Source: Planctomycetales bacterium
Lineage (GTDB): Bacteria; Planctomycetota; Planctomycetia; Pirellulales; Thermoguttaceae
Assembly (NCBI GenBank): GCA_007122045.1
Contig: SKJM01000197.1
Location: forward strand, 1-9,550
DNA length: 9,550 bases
Direction of reading: 5' to 3'
This document shows, piece after piece, positions 7,016 through 9,550 of the stretch. The notes under the pieces are model-generated. The model was not told the origin of the DNA and did no database searches. It saw only the letters and a program-made list of their open reading frames with translations. The translations under genes and the position numbers were made by a program. Positions within the stretch are counted from its first letter, which is position 1. The number at the start of each line of letters is the position of its first letter.

Positions 7016-7507
7016 TTACCTTCTCAAAGAGGGGTGTCTGCGGCGCGCGCCGACCCGCGACTGCGACCAGGCTTCGGTGCGCCGGCCAAAACCAGTGGCA
7101 AAGTTGCCGCCCTGCGGCCGGCCGGGGCCGCTCGACGTGTCGCCGCCGGCAATGACGCGGGTGTTGCCGCCGGCCGTGACCACGCCACTGCGTCCGACGT
7201 GGGTGCCGTTGGGCCCGACGCTCAGTTGAAAATTGTGCGCCCCGCCGAGCACGCGGCCCGAAAGGCCGATGCTGTGTGAGAGCGAGATACCGCCGGGCCC
7301 GTAGCCGATGGCCAACCCGCGGCCCAAGCTGACCTCGCCCACCCGGCTTTCCGTGCGCGCGATGCCCGCCGGCGCGTTGTATCCGGCTTGGGCGTCGGCA
7401 TGGTGCCGGCCGATGTCGACCTGCGAGTGGGCCCCGTTGCCCAGGCTGGTGCCGGCCAGCAGGAAGAACACCAGAGAACTCGCGCCAAAAACTGCCGTCG
7501 TTCGCAT
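7016..7507 (-). CDS. Secreted glycine-rich protein of unknown function
   Basis: I recognise no family. ATG 7507 is chosen because AAGGAG lies nine bases upstream and a clear signal peptide follows (residues about 1-23, hydrophobic core SSLVFFLLAGTSL). The open frame extends to 7660 but the extra part looks non-coding. The mature part of the 163-residue product is rich in Gly, Ser, His and Arg, with strand-like stretches such as GRGLAIGYGPGGISLSHSIG and a strongly basic tail (RVGARRRHPSLRR). There are no cysteines. It is the first gene of the minus-strand group: its stop is four bases from the next start. Its composition resembles the repeat protein at the end of the operon, but the repeats here are not regular. 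A structured leader lies upstream. Confidence 0.68.
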   Translation of the reverse strand: MRTTAVFGASSLVFFLLAGTSLGNGAHSQVDIGRHHADAQAGYNAPAGIARTESRVGEVSLGRGLAIGYGPGGISLSHSIGLSGRVLGGAHNFQLSVGPNGTHVGRSGVVTAGGNTRVIAGGDTSSGPGRPQGGNFATGFGRRTEAWSQSRVGARRRHPSLRR

Positions 7508-7785
7508 GGCAATGGCTCCTTTCAATGAAGGGTTACGTTTGCAGCATCCGGCCGCCTTTCCAAGCGGCCTTCCAGGTGATGCAAGCAGATTTGCAAACCG
7601 TGTGCCAGAGGTGCGGCACACAAGGGGCCAATGGCCAAAAACGCCCCAAACGCCCGCCATTTGGGCCTATCCACTTCCTGGCCGCTCACGTGGCGTCGGG
7701 TGGAAACCGCCGGCGCGCTATCAGGTTGAATACAAGGTGTCGCGGACGAGCGCCGCCCGACGCCTCCGATTCCCCCCGCGCGTCC
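7508..7785. other. Spacer between the methyltransferase remnant and the secreted-protein operon
   Basis: I see no gene in these 278 bases. They hold the nested hairpin described at 7537-7598, a 7-bp perfect hairpin (GTGTGCC 7600-7606 with GGCACAC 7615-7621), and a short palindrome GGCCATTGGCC at 7626-7636. The promoter of the minus-strand operon should lie here, but no clear sigma-70 or sigma-28 box is visible. Confidence 0.5.
7537..7598 (-). promoter_or_regulatory. Candidate structured 5' leader of the secreted-protein operon
   Basis: Three nested helices can form: GTTTGCA (7537-7543) with TGCAAAC (7592-7598), GCATC (7544-7548) with GATGC (7578-7582), and GGCCGC (7550-7555) with GCGGCC (7564-7569) closing an eight-base loop. 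Read on the minus strand, the structure ends about 30 bases before ATG 7507, just ahead of the ribosome site. It could be a regulatory leader. It matches no riboswitch class I recognise. Confidence 0.3.
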
Positions 7786-8159
7786 CTACGGCTTCTTGCA
7801 CACGGCCAGAAGCTGCTTGCCGAACCAGCGCATGGTGGGAATGTAACGACAATGGTCGAGCGGGTCATGTCGGCCTGGAGGAAACGGGCGGCCGGGTAGC
7901 GCTTCCGAGCCTCGGCGAGCATGAGCCGGTTCAGGTCGATCCCCACGTACGACGAGGGCTCGAACCGGTCGAGCCATCGGCCGTTGCCGCAGCCGAGGTC
8001 GAGCACGCTCCGGCCCGATAGCGCCGCGCGAAGCACCTCGGTCAAATGCCCCTCGGCCAGGATGGCCCGCTCGAACACCGTGTCGTACCGGGCGGCCACC
8101 TTGCCGTACAGGGCCTCCGATTGGGCCGTCTCGCGCGGTCGGGCTGATGCGGCAGGCAC
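7786..8159 (-). pseudogene. Class I SAM-dependent methyltransferase, internally deleted and frameshifted
   Basis: The gene starts at GTG 8159, with a GGGAG ribosome site and the stop of the upstream gene two bases away. The first 101 residues are typical of a Rossmann-fold methyltransferase: an N-terminal helix pair (YGKVAARYDTVFERAIL), motif I VLDLGCGNG (52-60), then YVGIDLNRLMLAEARKR, with the acidic SAM-ribose residue, and FLQADMT. The sequence then breaks at about 7850-7860. The next codons in frame are non-family and run to a stop at 7686. The expected C-terminal end (YIPTMRWFGKQLLAVCKKP) follows immediately in another frame and stops at 7786. The middle, about 80-110 residues including the substrate-binding half, is missing. 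This is best read as an internal deletion; a single sequencing error would not explain the lost segment. The substrate cannot be told. Confidence 0.7.
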
Positions 8160-8161
8160 TT

Positions 8162-8446
8162 CTATCTCCCTCCCCCGCCCACGGGCAGCCGCAGTTGCAC
8201 CACGTCCTCGCCGAAGCGGGCCACCAGAAACACCAACACCGCCGCCACGACGAACGCCGCCAGCGCTCGCTAGGCGTGCGGCGTATCGGGCGAATCCTTG
8301 AACTTGCCCCAGTGATGCGCCGGAAGCATGCACGCCATGAACTGCATCACGTTCAGCGCGGGCCGGCGGAAGAGCAACATCGGGCCCTGCAGTAGCATCG
8401 CAGGGAGTATGAAGGCAAAAAGAAAGAGGACAACGCCGGCCATCAT
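8162..8446 (-). pseudogene. Small membrane protein interrupted by an in-frame amber codon
   Basis: I recognise no family. Two adjacent ATG codons (8446 and 8443) follow a GAAGGG ribosome site. The first 58 codons encode a hydrophobic segment (VVLFLFAFILPAMLLQ) and a second apolar stretch (LNVMQFMACMLPAHHWGK), then TAG at 8270-8272. Beyond the TAG the same frame continues as a clear transmembrane helix (LAAFVVAAVLVFLVARFG) and a short tail. It ends in a TAG at 8162-8164, two bases before the methyltransferase GTG. The combined length would be about 94 residues with a final helix, and the tight junction with the methyltransferase suggests this was the original gene. A nonsense mutation fits with the damage to the neighbouring gene. 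A truncated 58-residue product remains possible. Confidence 0.6.
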
Positions 8447-8829
8447 GATCGCCCTTCGACGGCTGATAGCAGCATCCACCCATGGCTGAAGTCCTCGCCG
8501 AAAAGTGCCGGCGGCCGGGTAACCGTCCACGTGGGACTGTCCCCCAACCCATGCAGCGGGAAAACAACTCGCCACCGACGCGCGAACGCGGCCCGGCAGC
8601 CTCCCAAGCTGCGTATGATGATACCACAAAACGGGAAGGGACGCAAGCGCCCGGAGGCCGGAAAACGCGTAAAGCTTGTTCCGGCCTGTACGTCGCGCGA
8701 GCCGCGCGGAACTCACAGCCGCTGATGTGCGACGGTCCCGCTCGGGTTGCAGGCCCCTGCTTGACCGGCTGCAGCGGAATCGTGATTTCCGACGGCGCCG
8801 GTGCACGCAACAGGCCGCGAGCGATGGCA
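8447..8829. other. Spacer with repeat remnant, no intact gene
   Basis: I see no convincing gene in these 383 bases. They hold a solitary repeat end (8519-8545) and a 9-bp inverted repeat (AGGCCGGAA 8655-8663 with TTCCGGCCT 8679-8687) that could end transcription from the 150-residue membrane protein gene. A minus-strand frame at 8443-8646 ends with an ATGA overlap at the next start, but it runs through the repeat and is probably at best the remnant of a gene. Confidence 0.5.
8519..8545. repeat. Solitary end of the composite inverted-repeat element
   Basis: The sequence GTAACCGTCCACG, then one base, then GGGACTGTCCC followed by more C matches the reverse complement of the right end of the element at 9526-9550 at 23 of 25 positions. 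The core GGGACTGTCCC (8533-8543) is itself palindromic. No matching opposite end is visible nearby, so this looks like a decayed or partly deleted copy. Confidence 0.6.
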
Positions 8830-9282
8830 CTACGCTCGGCGGCGGCCGGCCAGCCAGAGGCCGAAGCCGGCGAGCAGCACCTGGACGGCCGGCACGTCGA
8901 CCGTCGTGGCGACGACGTACCCGTAACGCTCCCAGAAATGGCCCTGCTGCAACTCGGTGGCGTCGGGCCACCATACCAGCCGCTCGTGGAGCAGGATGGC
9001 GAGCAACACGAACCCGGCCAGGCCGGCGGCAAGCAGGCCCACGCGCCGCAGCGTCGCGCCCGACGCCTTCTTCCACCGGGCAAGCATCACGGCGGGCGGC
9101 ACCAGCGCCACGAACCACGCCAGGTGACAGGCCAGTAGCGCTTGCATCGACGGCGCGCAGCCCCACGGGCCGCAGATGGCGTGCCCCAGGTCGCCCGGCA
9201 CGTCGGCAATCGCCAGCGCCCCGGCCAGGCACGCGCCCCATGCGGCCAGACCAATCGTCATGCGGACCACGGAAGAAGTCAT
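8830..9282 (-). CDS. Four-helix membrane protein of unknown function
   Basis: I recognise no family. ATG 9282 is preferred to an in-frame ATG at 9327 because the hydrophobic N-terminus follows it directly; only a weak AGGCAGG site lies upstream. The 150-residue product has four predicted membrane segments at about 5-26, 46-69, 77-98 and 120-146. Between the first two lies a short loop with ICGPWGC, where Cys37 and Cys42 could form a disulfide or bind a cofactor. A loop before the fourth helix is rich in aromatic and polar residues (WWPDATELQQGHFWERYGY), and the protein ends in RRRA. The reading frame is intact, unlike the two minus-strand genes downstream. A hairpin repeat sits in its upstream region 34 bases before the start. 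Its role cannot be inferred. Confidence 0.65.
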   Translation of the reverse strand: MTSSVVRMTIGLAAWGACLAGALAIADVPGDLGHAICGPWGCAPSMQALLACHLAWFVALVPPAVMLARWKKASGATLRRVGLLAAGLAGFVLLAILLHERLVWWPDATELQQGHFWERYGYVVATTVDVPAVQVLLAGFGLWLAGRRRA

Positions 9283-9315
9283 CGTAGCGCCTGCCTGTGT
9301 TCTTTTCGTTTTGCC

Positions 9316-9343
9316 GTTGGAGTTCACGCTTTAGCGTGCGAAC
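9316..9343. repeat. Hairpin repeat starting with GTTGGAGT
   Basis: GTTC and ACGCT (within 9322-9330) pair with AGCGT and GAAC (within 9333-9343), leaving a GC bulge; the core CACGCTTTAGCGTG (9325-9338) is a perfect 6-bp hairpin with a TT loop. The leading octamer GTTGGAGT (9316-9323) is identical to the arm of the repeat at 5522. It occupies the probable promoter or leader region of the membrane protein gene at 8830-9282. Confidence 0.5.
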
Positions 9344-9349
9344 CGAGGA

Positions 9350-9550
9350 GTAACCGTTCACGGGCCGGCCGGGGACTGGTCCATTTTTCGGCCAACAAGC
9401 GCTATCTTCAGGGAAAGACGATGTCCGAAAAATGGACCTGTCCCCTTACCGGCCGAAGGGGACAGTCCCATTTTCGCGGCGAAATAGTGTTATCCAGGAG
9501 GAATACCTGCTCCGCCGCGAAAATTGGGACAGTCCCCCGTGAACGGTTAC
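9350..9550. repeat. Composite inverted-repeat element: two related hairpins within 15-bp terminal inverted repeats
   Basis: The outer arms GTAACCGTTCACGGG (9350-9364) and CCCGTGAACGGTTAC (9536-9550) are perfect inverted copies and end at the last base of the window. Inside are two hairpins. The first pairs 9371-9391 with 9425-9445 (20 of 21 positions). The second pairs 9458-9481 with 9513-9537 (one mismatch and one bulge). Each arm begins with GGGGAC and carries a GGGACAGTCCC-like core followed by CATTTT and CG-rich bases. The two loops share a similar stretch around CTATCTTCAGG and TTATCCAGG, so the hairpins look like diverged duplicates. It encodes no protein and resembles REP-type elements mobilised in trans by IS200-like (RAYT) transposases; that link is from general knowledge. 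Confidence 0.75.

Noticed and set aside
7308..8021. Plus-strand open frame across the secreted gene and methyltransferase remnant
   Set aside because: It is antisense to supported minus-strand coding sequence, with low-complexity Arg/Pro/Ala content and no ribosome site noted.
8443..8646. 67-residue minus-strand gene ending in an ATGA overlap
   Set aside because: The frame passes through the repeat end at 8519-8545 and has no recognisable content; the overlap may be chance.
8270..9361. Single 363-residue minus-strand protein
   Set aside because: Only its last 58 residues look like protein. The rest overlaps the 150-residue membrane gene in another frame and the repeat remnant.
9350..9550. 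CRISPR array
   Set aside because: The repeated units are inverted hairpins, not direct repeats separated by unique spacers of constant length.

Overview
The window is GC-rich chromosomal DNA. The flagellar gene order flhA-flhF-flhG-(small membrane gene)-fliA, the short secreted Ala/Gly/Arg-rich proteins and the many inverted-repeat elements suggest a planctomycete (Pirellulales-like) bacterium. This assignment is an inference from gene order and repeat style; there is no rRNA or other marker gene here.

Left half (about 181-5489, + strand): a compact flagellar regulatory and assembly cluster. It holds FlhA (export gate of the flagellar type III secretion system), FlhF (SRP-type GTPase that positions the flagellum), FlhG (MinD-like partner that activates FlhF), an 85-residue two-helix membrane protein, and a FliA/WhiG-type flagellar sigma factor. 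An exact match to the sigma-28 -10 box (GCCGATAA, 4325-4332) lies between flhG and the last two genes, so the sigma factor probably helps drive its own gene. FlhG keeps the DQAxxLR helix that stimulates FlhF but has lost both lysines of the deviant Walker A loop.

Middle (5490-7507): a 227-base convergent spacer holds an intrinsic terminator with a T7 run for the flagellar genes and a 14-bp perfect hairpin for the opposite strand. On the minus strand lies a likely operon of three small secreted proteins of no family I recognise. The last one is built almost entirely from about fourteen degenerate 14-residue repeats. A nested-hairpin leader precedes the first gene.

Right part (7786-9282, - strand): a decaying locus. 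A class I SAM-dependent methyltransferase has lost its middle and its C-terminal end lies in another frame. The small membrane protein just upstream of it has an in-frame amber codon. An intact-looking 150-residue four-helix membrane protein lies further upstream.

Right end (9316-9550) is repeat DNA: a GTTGGAGT-type hairpin, then a 201-base composite of two related hairpins (GGGACAGTCCC class) bounded by 15-bp perfect inverted repeats. A solitary end of the same element sits at 8519-8545, beside the decayed genes. I did not find a complete new defence or mobile system. The most unusual items are the repeat protein operon, the composite inverted-repeat element and the altered FlhG.
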